Source: an uncultured Succinatimonas sp. (GTDB taxonomy: Bacteria > Pseudomonadota > Gammaproteobacteria > Enterobacterales > Succinivibrionaceae). From it: a DNA stretch of 12,344 nucleotides. The translations under genes and the position numbers were made by a program. Under the pieces are notes generated by a model. It was given only the letters and a program-made list of their open reading frames with translations, was not told the DNA's origin and ran no database searches. Below are positions 6,150 to 12,344 of this stretch, piece by piece. Within the stretch, counting starts at the first letter, position 1, and each line of letters begins with the position of its first letter. The stretch covers positions 1 to 12,344 of the forward strand of contig CABQMD010000011.1 in assembly GCA_902465145.1 (NCBI GenBank), written 5' to 3'.

Positions 6150-8729
6150 ATGGCCAACACTCAAGACACTAAAGATGGCATCACCCCGATGATGAAACAA
6201 TATTGTGAGATCAAAGATCAATATCCAGATACTCTGGTCTTTTACCGTCTTGGCGATTTCTATGAAATGTTCTTTGATGATGCCGTAAAAGCCTCAAGAT
6301 TACTTAATCTTACTCTGACTCACCGCGGTACCAACAAAGGAACTCCCATTCCTCTGGCAGGAGTGCCTTTCCATGCCGTTGACAACTATATTTCAAGGCT
6401 CATCCGCATGGGCGAATCCGTAGTGATCTGCGAGCAGATTGAAGACAAAACTAACAAGAAAACAAAAAACTTCATTCGCAAGGTCTCGCGCATCGTAACC
6501 CCCGGGACCGCTACCGATGACGGCATTGCTCCTGATCGCGAAGACAATCTCATTGCCTGTGTATACGAAGGCAAGCACTATTTCGGCGTAGCTTCATTGA
6601 ATTTGGGATCAGGATCTTTTAAAACTTCTGCCGTAAGAGATTTAAAAGAACTGTCTTTGGCATTGGATAAAATTGCACCGGCAGAAATCGTTTATCCTGA
6701 GGAATTCGATCATCAGGAGATCCTGTCAACCTTCAAAAGTCGCAAAGAGTTGCCAAAATGGAACTTTGAACTTAAGACTTGTTACGAACTGCTGTGCCGT
6801 CAGTTTCATACCCAGACATTATTCGGATTCGATATTGAGAATATCGAAGACGGGATCTGCGCTGCCGGCGCACTGCTATCCTACGTACGTTCAACGCAAA
6901 GCGGTCCCCTTGAGCACATACGTTCAATCTCCCGCGACGACTTCGGTTCACTTTTACTTATGGATCAGACCGCGCAGCGAAATCTGGAGCTCACTGCCAA
7001 TTTAAGAGGAGAATTTAAAGGATCTCTTTTGTCGGTTCTTGATCACTGCATCACCGCCATGGGATCACGCAGGCTGCGACGTATGCTTTTAGAGCCGTTG
7101 CGTAGTAATAATCTGGTCAATGCCCGTCTTGATCTCGTCGAGTCTTTACTGACATGCGATCAGAGCGCTTTGGATCTGCTCTTGGATCCTATAGGAGATC
7201 TCGAACGCATTACCGCCAGAGTGGGACTTGGCAGCGCACATCCTAAAGATCTCATGGTCTTGCGAGAAGCTTTGAAAACCGTTCCTAAAATTAAGGATTT
7301 TCTTGATAAAAGCGACAGCGAGGTGTTGCAACAATACGCACAAAAGCTCGATCCGCTTACAAATACCTGTGCCTTGCTGTGCAAAGCCGTAAAAGAAGTC
7401 CCTTCAACTTTTATTCGCGACGGCAACGTTATTGCTGACGGCTATAACGAAGAACTCGATTCGTTGCGAGAACTTATGAACGGCAGCGCTTCCGTGCTTG
7501 AAAAAATGGAAGCAAAAGAACGAGAAGCAAGCGGCATCGCCACGCTTAAAGTAGGCTACAATTCAGTATCCGGCTACTACATCGAAGTTCCCAGATCTCA
7601 AAGTGTCAACGTACCTTCCAACTATCACCGCAAACAAACCCTGAAAAATAACGAACGATATACCACTCAGGAATTACGTGATTTGGAAGAGAAAACCCTG
7701 ACAGCGCAGGAACGTTCGCTCGTACTTGAAAAAGAACTGTTTGAAGCTTTGATAAAAACGCTCCAGCAGGAGCTTAACGAGCTGTCGATTTTATCGGATC
7801 GCTTGTCCCTGCTTGATGCATTGCTGTCTTTGACAAAGACTGCGGATGAGTACGGTTATGTACGCCCCGAGCTCTCCTGTGATTCCGTCATAGCCATACG
7901 CGACGGCCGACATCCTGTAATTGAAACTCTAACAGACAAACCCTTCGTAACCAACTCCGTATCAATGGGAGTCGAACGCATGCTGGTGATCACCGGTCCC
8001 AATATGGGAGGTAAATCCACTTACATGCGTCAAACCGCTTTAATCTGTATCATGGCACGTGCCGGATCTTTCGTACCTGCATCATCTGCTCTCATAGGAG
8101 ACATCGATCGTATCTTTACAAGAATAGGTGCCTCGGACGATCTGGTATCAGGACGTTCCACCTTCATGGTAGAAATGGAGGAAGCCTCCTCAATTCTCAA
8201 TAATGCCACGACAAAATCGCTGGTGTTGATGGACGAAATAGGCCGCGGCACCAGTGCCGTAGAAGGAGCCGCTTTGGCTTATGCCATAGCCGTACATCTG
8301 TGTTCACGCCTTGGCTGTCTTTCTTTGTTTTCCACTCATTATTCGGAAATAGGTACGCTAGAAAGCAATTACCCTCAAGTACGCAACCTGTGTTTCAAAG
8401 CCGAGGAAAGTCACGGCAAGATCTGTTTTTTATATCACGTAAACCCAGGAAGCATCAGTCACTCATACGCCGTTGAAGTGGGAAAACTTGCAGGTTTGCC
8501 TGCCGACGTGATCTCCATGGCAAAAAACATGATAGGCAACAGCGAAATCAAAAATCAGCAAAAAAAATCCGCAGTGCAAGCACAAAAGCAGACAAAAACG
8601 GAAAAATCTGCTCAGGATCTCTTAACCAAAGAGGCAAAAGAGCTTATTACCGCAACCGATACCGACAATCTTACCCCGTTGCAGGCACTGAACCTACTGG
8701 TAAAAATCAAAGGAATGCTAAAAGACTGA
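6150..8729 (+). CDS. mutS: DNA mismatch repair protein MutS
   Basis: MutS recognises base mismatches and small loops and recruits MutL for methyl-directed repair. The 859-residue product has the MutS1 layout and length (E. coli 853). The mismatch-binding domain carries the Phe-X-Glu motif in GDFYEMF (Phe37, Glu39). A connector and lever/clamp region follow (RNLELTANLRGEFKGSLLSVLD; SGYYIEVPRSQS; NNERYTTQELRDLEEK). The ABC-type ATPase domain has Walker A GPNMGGKST (616-624), SGRSTFMVEM, Walker B LVLMDEIGRGTS with Asp695-Glu696, and the STHYSE switch. The C-terminus ends with the short helical LTPLQALNLLVKIKGMLKD. The start ATG aligns with known MutS starts (TPMMKQY near 12-18). The gene is divergent from recA and convergent with rpoS, with only 66 bp between the mutS and rpoS stops. 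It appears intact and functional. Confidence 0.98.
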   Translation: MANTQDTKDGITPMMKQYCEIKDQYPDTLVFYRLGDFYEMFFDDAVKASRLLNLTLTHRGTNKGTPIPLAGVPFHAVDNYISRLIRMGESVVICEQIEDKTNKKTKNFIRKVSRIVTPGTATDDGIAPDREDNLIACVYEGKHYFGVASLNLGSGSFKTSAVRDLKELSLALDKIAPAEIVYPEEFDHQEILSTFKSRKELPKWNFELKTCYELLCRQFHTQTLFGFDIENIEDGICAAGALLSYVRSTQSGPLEHIRSISRDDFGSLLLMDQTAQRNLELTANLRGEFKGSLLSVLDHCITAMGSRRLRRMLLEPLRSNNLVNARLDLVESLLTCDQSALDLLLDPIGDLERITARVGLGSAHPKDLMVLREALKTVPKIKDFLDKSDSEVLQQYAQKLDPLTNTCALLCKAVKEVPSTFIRDGNVIADGYNEELDSLRELMNGSASVLEKMEAKEREASGIATLKVGYNSVSGYYIEVPRSQSVNVPSNYHRKQTLKNNERYTTQELRDLEEKTLTAQERSLVLEKELFEALIKTLQQELNELSILSDRLSLLDALLSLTKTADEYGYVRPELSCDSVIAIRDGRHPVIETLTDKPFVTNSVSMGVERMLVITGPNMGGKSTYMRQTALICIMARAGSFVPASSALIGDIDRIFTRIGASDDLVSGRSTFMVEMEEASSILNNATTKSLVLMDEIGRGTSAVEGAALAYAIAVHLCSRLGCLSLFSTHYSEIGTLESNYPQVRNLCFKAEESHGKICFLYHVNPGSISHSYAVEVGKLAGLPADVISMAKNMIGNSEIKNQQKKSAVQAQKQTKTEKSAQDLLTKEAKELITATDTDNLTPLQALNLLVKIKGMLKD

Positions 8730-8743
8730 TTTTAGCCGTCTGT

Positions 8744-8768
8744 AAAAAAACTATTCCGCGTTGTCGGA
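8744..8768 (-). terminator. Candidate terminator at the end of the rpoS operon
   Basis: On the minus strand, 27 nt after the rpoS stop, TCCG and CGGA form a short 4-bp stem with a 6-nt loop (8755-8768). It is followed by ATAG and a run of seven T (8750-8744). The U tract is good but the stem is short, so efficiency is doubtful. No comparable signal is seen for mutS on the plus strand, though the two transcripts converge here. Confidence 0.35.
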
Positions 8769-8795
8769 GCAAATGCTACAAATAAGCAGTATGTC

Positions 8796-9731
8796 TTAGT
8801 TATTATGGCCGTCATCGGTGAAATTATCAGCATCGATGCCGTGAGCTTCGCACAGTTGACGCAACTGACGCATGGCCTCATTTTGGATCTGTCGTACACG
8901 TTCGCGCGTTAAACTTACCTTGGCACCGAGATCGTCCAAAGTCTCAACAGAGTCCCCGTTTAATCCGAAGCGGCCGGCCATGATCCGACGTTGCTTGGGA
9001 GGAAGGCTTCTAAACCAATTTTTAACAAAATTTACCGCCTCGTCCCGGTATATGGATCCTGCAGGAGTATCTGTTGAGGTATCAGGCAGGATCTCAGACA
9101 ACGTCATATCACGCTCGTCGTCATGTCCGTTACCGTTATCCATCGAAACGGTACCTTCAACCAAAGACAGCAAACGCCGTACATGTTCTACGTCGCTGCC
9201 GGCTTCCTTGGCTACCGCTCCTGCCGAAACGGAATCGGTATGCAATGTTTCCTGCAAACGTCTTTTGATCCGTAAAAAATTATTGAGTTCCTTGATCACA
9301 TGCGAAGGCAGACGTACCAAACGCGATTGCTTGGTTATGGCCAGTTCCACGGCCTGTCTTATCCACCAGGTAGCATAAGTTGAAAAACGAAAACCTTTAT
9401 CGGGATCGAATTTCTCTACGGCATGAATAAGTCCTAAATTGCCTTCCTCTATAAGATCAATAACCGGGACTCCTCTGGAGCGATACTCCTTGCAGATGTT
9501 GACCACCAAACGCAAATTTGAAGTTACCAGAGTATCAAAGGCTTTCTTGTCACCGTTATGTGCTCGTTTTGAAAGTTCCACTTCCTGTTCGTGTGTCAGC
9601 AAATCATACGTACGTATGGATGAAAAATAAGCAGACAACAGATCAGAACCGGAACTTTTTCCCGTTGCATTTTTCTTCAGGCGGTTTTTTTCTTTTAACG
9701 ACACTTTTTTAACGTTTTCGCTGTTCATCAT
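8796..9731 (-). CDS. rpoS: RNA polymerase sigma factor RpoS (sigma38)
   Basis: RpoS directs RNA polymerase to stationary-phase and general stress genes. The product is a group 2 sigma70 family member. Region 1.2 begins near residue 30 ([10 protein letters not shown]). Region 2 contains [51 protein letters not shown], then [13 protein letters not shown]. Region 4 contains [17 protein letters not shown] and the helix-turn-helix [20 protein letters not shown]. With ~311 residues it is shorter than E. coli RpoS (330), mainly because the N-terminal region 1.1 is reduced to ~29 basic residues. Three start codons lie in a row (TTG 9734, ATG 9731, ATG 9728); ATG 9731 was chosen because AAGG (9741-9744) lies 9 nt upstream. 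Position 22 nt after nlpD, the classic nlpD-rpoS pair, separates it from RpoD and RpoH. Any long regulatory leader would have to lie inside nlpD. Confidence 0.93.
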   Translation of the reverse strand: MMNSENVKKVSLKEKNRLKKNATGKSSGSDLLSAYFSSIRTYDLLTHEQEVELSKRAHNGDKKAFDTLVTSNLRLVVNICKEYRSRGVPVIDLIEEGNLGLIHAVEKFDPDKGFRFSTYATWWIRQAVELAITKQSRLVRLPSHVIKELNNFLRIKRRLQETLHTDSVSAGAVAKEAGSDVEHVRRLLSLVEGTVSMDNGNGHDDERDMTLSEILPDTSTDTPAGSIYRDEAVNFVKNWFRSLPPKQRRIMAGRFGLNGDSVETLDDLGAKVSLTRERVRQIQNEAMRQLRQLCEAHGIDADNFTDDGHNN

Positions 9732-9753
9732 CAACCCCCGCCTTCAGAATTAT

Positions 9754-10854
9754 CTATTGCATCAAGTTCATCGCATTAGGCAGATACCCCAAAGGATTTA
9801 CCGACTTACCCTTATAACGGATCTCAAAGTGCAACTGTACCGAACTTGAGTCGGTAGATCCCATCTTGGCAATTACCTGCCCTCGTTTGACCTTCTGACC
9901 TTCTTTCACCAGCAGACTGTCATTATGAGCATAAGCAGAAAGGTACTCATTATCATGATTTACGATAATAAGTTTTCCGTAACCGCGCAGAGCGCTTCCG
10001 GAATATACAACCTGTCCGTCGGCTGCCGACATCACGTTCTGTCCGCGATTTCCGGCTATGTCTATACCTTTGTTGCCGTTTTCATTAAGACTGAATCCGC
10101 GTACGACCTTTCCTTTTGCAGGCCACATCCACACCACTCCGCCTGCAGTACGGGTTTTGCCTGAAACGATATTTACCGATGAAGAAGGCGTCACCTGTTC
10201 CTTCTCAGACGCAAGTACACCGGCATTATCATTTCCTGCCACCGGTACTACTTTTTGTTCGGTTTTTTCTACCTTACGTCCGGCATCGGGATCTTCCAAC
10301 GTTAAATGTTGTCCCGGAACCAGTTTGTACGGATAACTTAAATTATTAACCCTTACCAAGGCCGAAGGCGGCAGATTGTGAGCTTTCGCCACCGAAGTCA
10401 AAGTATCACCTTTTTGTACGATATAACTGTTAGTATCCTGCAAAACAGTACCTGATGACTGACCGTTACCGTTGATGTGAATTATCTGACCCACGTGAAT
10501 ATTGTACGGAGGTTCTATACCGTTTTCAGAAGCTAACGACTGGTAATTCTGCCCGTAACGAAATGCAATTGAAAACAAAGTATCGCCCTGCACCACCCGA
10601 TAATCGGTACCGCCTGCGGGGGCGGCATTGCTGCCAAGCGGCTGCTCCTGAAATTTTTGAGGCGCGACATTGACCGTACGAGTAGTTACTTTGGAAGATG
10701 CAGATGCTCTTCTTTGGGACACACGTGAATGGGTACTGCCGCTTCTGGCATCTTCAACTACGATATTGTTAGCGTAATTATCCGTATTGTTTGAAATACA
10801 ACCGTTGAACAATAAAGCAAACAATACGACGACCGGAAGATAACAGCTTTTCAT
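9754..10854 (-). CDS. nlpD: NlpD, LysM/LytM lipoprotein activator of cell-wall amidase
   Basis: NlpD is an outer-membrane lipoprotein which, in E. coli, activates amidase AmiC to split septal peptidoglycan. The start ATG at 10854 gives MKSCYLPVVVLFALLFNGC, a lipoprotein signal with Cys19 as lipidation site; Ile at +2 fits outer-membrane sorting. A longer frame starting at 10890 would run into yqaA and bury the signal. Two LysM peptidoglycan-binding motifs follow (about 84-128, YRVVQGDTLFSIAFRYG..., and 143-186, YIVQKGDTLTSVAKAHN...); E. coli NlpD has one. The C-terminal LytM/M23 domain (about 242-359) is catalytically degenerate: Asn261 replaces the first zinc His (NKGID) and Glu344 replaces the last (LHFEIR), as in E. 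coli NlpD. So it is an activator rather than an enzyme. It starts 1 nt after the yqaA stop and precedes rpoS by 22 nt. Confidence 0.94.
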   Translation of the reverse strand: MKSCYLPVVVLFALLFNGCISNNTDNYANNIVVEDARSGSTHSRVSQRRASASSKVTTRTVNVAPQKFQEQPLGSNAAPAGGTDYRVVQGDTLFSIAFRYGQNYQSLASENGIEPPYNIHVGQIIHINGNGQSSGTVLQDTNSYIVQKGDTLTSVAKAHNLPPSALVRVNNLSYPYKLVPGQHLTLEDPDAGRKVEKTEQKVVPVAGNDNAGVLASEKEQVTPSSSVNIVSGKTRTAGGVVWMWPAKGKVVRGFSLNENGNKGIDIAGNRGQNVMSAADGQVVYSGSALRGYGKLIIVNHDNEYLSAYAHNDSLLVKEGQKVKRGQVIAKMGSTDSSSVQLHFEIRYKGKSVNPLGYLPNAMNLMQ

Positions 10855-10855
10855 C

Positions 10856-11494
10856 TCAGAAAATAATCTTATAAGCAACATAAACAACAATTATCAATAC
10901 CATTGCCCATCCTACGACGTCTATATAGCGTCTGATGGTTTTTTCCATCTTTTCTCCGCCGAAGTAAATGACCCCGGCCTCAAGGAAGAAACGTAAACCG
11001 CGTCCTAAAAGCGATACCGGTACAAAGAAAAATACCGACAGCATTCCCGCAGAACCTGTCTGCATCACACTTTCTGCTGCCATGACACCGCAAGTTAAGG
11101 CAATGATCTTAAAAGGTATGGGCGTAAATGCACCGATGAAGATCATCAAAATTCCGTATTGCAATGCAAACCATCCGCGTACCGTGGCTACGGCCTGCTC
11201 CTGTCCTAACCAAACTATGAAATTCTTAACATAAGGATCGTAGAGAAAATAACCAAGATAATAACCGCATATTGCTCCCAAAACAGAAGATAAAACTGCA
11301 GCAAAAGCGTAGAACCACGCCCTGTGCGGGCGAGCAAGACACATGGGAGCTAACATTACATCAGGGGGAATGGGCCAAAAAATCGATTCAATGACGCTGT
11401 TGATGCATAAAAACCACACGGCCTGAGGATGTCCGGCCAATTTTATGCACAATTCGTACATACGTGAAAATACGCCCAAAAACCTCACCGCCAT
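10856..11494 (-). CDS. yqaA: YqaA-type inner-membrane protein of the DedA/SNARE-associated (VTT) family
   Basis: The 212-residue product is hydrophobic, with about five membrane segments, and matches the VTT/DedA superfamily. Members are linked to lipid flipping or transport and to membrane homeostasis; the substrate of this subgroup is not known to me. The signature elements are SVIESIFWPIPPDVMLAPM (about 33-51), a glycine-rich SSVLGAICGYYLGYFL, IGAFTPIPFKIIALTCGVMA (about 119-138, the re-entrant loop motif) and LLGRGLRFFLEAG. This set resembles the YqaA-like proteins found beside nlpD/pcm in Pseudomonas and Vibrio relatives, not the E. coli protein of the same name. The ATG follows the ispF stop directly (TAAATG, no gap), which implies coupled translation. 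A later Met at residue 12 could also start it. The family is sure, the biochemical role is not. Confidence 0.82.
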   Translation of the reverse strand: MAVRFLGVFSRMYELCIKLAGHPQAVWFLCINSVIESIFWPIPPDVMLAPMCLARPHRAWFYAFAAVLSSVLGAICGYYLGYFLYDPYVKNFIVWLGQEQAVATVRGWFALQYGILMIFIGAFTPIPFKIIALTCGVMAAESVMQTGSAGMLSVFFFVPVSLLGRGLRFFLEAGVIYFGGEKMEKTIRRYIDVVGWAMVLIIVVYVAYKIIF

Positions 11495-11983
11495 TTAATG
11501 CTCCGCAACAGTCAACGACTCTAAAAGACACACGGCCTCAACTGCTATTCCCTCGGCCCGGCCGGTAAACCCGAGCTTTTCCGTAGTGGTAGCCTTAATG
11601 CTTACGCAATCTAAGGCAACGTTCAAATCAGCAGCCACATTTTTACGCATTTGCTCCTCATAAGCAGCCATTTTAGGGGCCTGAGCAATGATCGTAGCAT
11701 CCACATTAACCACGACATAGCCGTGAGAGCAACATTTTTCCACAACGTCACGCAACAGAATACGACTGTCGATATTCAAAAATTTAGGATCGTGATCAGG
11801 ATAAAAATGACCTATATCTCCCAAAGCCAACGCTCCGAGCATGGCATCGGCTATGGCATGCAACACTACATCGCCGTCTGAATGGGCAAGCAGTCCGTTT
11901 TTATAAGGAACTTTGACGCCGCCTAAAATGCACGGTCCTTCTCCGCCGAAACGGTGCACGTCAAATCCGTGCCCTATTCTCAT
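11495..11983 (-). CDS. ispF: 2-C-methyl-D-erythritol 2,4-cyclodiphosphate synthase IspF
   Basis: IspF converts CDP-methylerythritol 2-phosphate to the cyclic diphosphate, releasing CMP, in the MEP pathway to isopentenyl diphosphate. The ~162-residue protein is near-identical in layout to E. coli IspF. The N-terminus [16 protein letters not shown] carries metal ligands Asp8 and His10. [33 protein letters not shown] contains the third ligand His42. [12 protein letters not shown] and [24 protein letters not shown] form the CDP and hydrophobic-cavity motifs. Two adjacent ATGs exist (11986 and 11983). The second was chosen because it aligns with E. coli and lies 7 nt after AGGAG; it overlaps the ispD stop by one base (TGATG). 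ispF is followed with no gap by yqaA rather than truD. No defect is seen. Confidence 0.97.
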   Translation of the reverse strand: MRIGHGFDVHRFGGEGPCILGGVKVPYKNGLLAHSDGDVVLHAIADAMLGALALGDIGHFYPDHDPKFLNIDSRILLRDVVEKCCSHGYVVVNVDATIIAQAPKMAAYEEQMRKNVAADLNVALDCVSIKATTTEKLGFTGRAEGIAVEAVCLLESLTVAEH

Positions 11984-12344
11984 CATAATTCTCCTTTGTA
12001 TTGCAACAATGCCTTTGCCATCAAAAGATCCTCGGGGGTAGTCAGCTTGAAATTGGGATCAAAGCTTGAAACCAGCACCGGAGTTTTTCCTAAAATCTCA
12101 AGAGCTGAAGCTTCGTCGGTAACCGTGAGCCCCTGTTGTTTGGCAAGATCCAGACTGCTTACCAACATTTCCCTTTCAAACATCTGCGGTGTCAAAGCCC
12201 GCCACAAATCATGACGAGGTACGGTAGAAATACTTGTATAAAGATCCTCTGAAACTTCTTTGGATTTTTTTACCGTATCTGCCACAGGGCATGCCAACAA
12301 GGCACCGTTCTTACTGGCGAAGGCCGCTTTTTTCAGGTTCTCAA
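11983..12344 (-). CDS. ispD: 2-C-methyl-D-erythritol 4-phosphate cytidylyltransferase IspD, C-terminal part (cut by window edge)
   Basis: IspD joins CTP and methylerythritol 4-phosphate, the step just before the next MEP-pathway reactions. Only the last ~120 residues are present; the frame stays open to the right edge. The visible part contains [12 protein letters not shown], the substrate-binding [19 protein letters not shown] with its conserved Arg, VTDEASALE with its conserved Thr, and the C-terminal [17 protein letters not shown] with its conserved Lys. All are in the order seen in the E. coli protein ([37 protein letters not shown]). The codon at 12300-12298 is TTG encoding Leu inside the protein, not a start. 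Its final codons carry the ispF ribosome binding site, and its TGA shares a base with the ispF ATG. The upstream end and promoter are outside the window. Confidence 0.95.
   Translation of the reverse strand, partial: ENLKKAAFASKNGALLACPVADTVKKSKEVSEDLYTSISTVPRHDLWRALTPQMFEREMLVSSLDLAKQQGLTVTDEASALEILGKTPVLVSSFDPNFKLTTPEDLLMAKALLQYKGEL

Noticed and set aside
1..12344. Mobile element, CRISPR, toxin-antitoxin or defence island next to the tRNA genes
   Set aside because: No integrase, transposase, inverted terminal repeats, tRNA 3'-end duplication or regularly spaced repeats were seen; all sizeable genes are core housekeeping genes.

Overview
The window is a core chromosomal segment of a gammaproteobacterium. 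The proteins are clearly related to the Escherichia/Shewanella/Pseudomonas type, and gene neighbourhoods of that class are visible: ispD-ispF-yqaA-nlpD-rpoS, mutS next to rpoS, and recA-recX-alaS-csrA-tRNA-Ser-tRNA-Arg. Several proteins are unusually divergent (CsrA, RecA, RpoS) and some expected neighbours are missing. An anaerobic host-associated lineage such as Succinivibrionaceae would fit, but that placement is inference only. No phage, insertion sequence, CRISPR array, toxin-antitoxin pair or defence system is visible.

Layout, left to right. The first 400 bases hold the N-terminal third of dnaB on the minus strand, cut by the window edge. A gene-poor stretch (401-741) follows. Next come tRNA-Arg(ACG) and tRNA-Ser(GCT), both on the minus strand. 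Each has its own sigma70-type promoter, and a strong terminator lies between them. Upstream on the same strand is csrA, 2 nt from alaS, then recX and recA, which overlap as TGATG. The recA 5' side holds an AT-rich palindrome resembling a degenerate LexA box. A 487-bp non-coding region separates recA from mutS, which runs on the plus strand. mutS converges on rpoS with only 66 bp between them. The rest of the window is one tightly packed minus-strand operon read ispD, ispF, yqaA, nlpD, rpoS, with junctions of -1, 0, 1 and 22 nt; ispD is cut by the right edge.

Functionally, the segment groups DNA repair (recA, recX, mutS), translation (alaS and two tRNAs), global regulation (csrA, rpoS), replication (dnaB), isoprenoid precursor synthesis (ispD, ispF) and envelope biology (nlpD, yqaA).

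The most notable local features are these. A tRNA-Ser promoter with a perfect TTGACA -35 lies inside the last codons of csrA, so the tail of CsrA is written in promoter sequence. CsrA has lost part of the canonical RNA-binding motif. RecA is enlarged to 415 residues by a basic N-terminal extension, a lysine-rich core insert and a long acidic tail. No wholly new system was found; the interest lies in how compact and divergent the core genes are.
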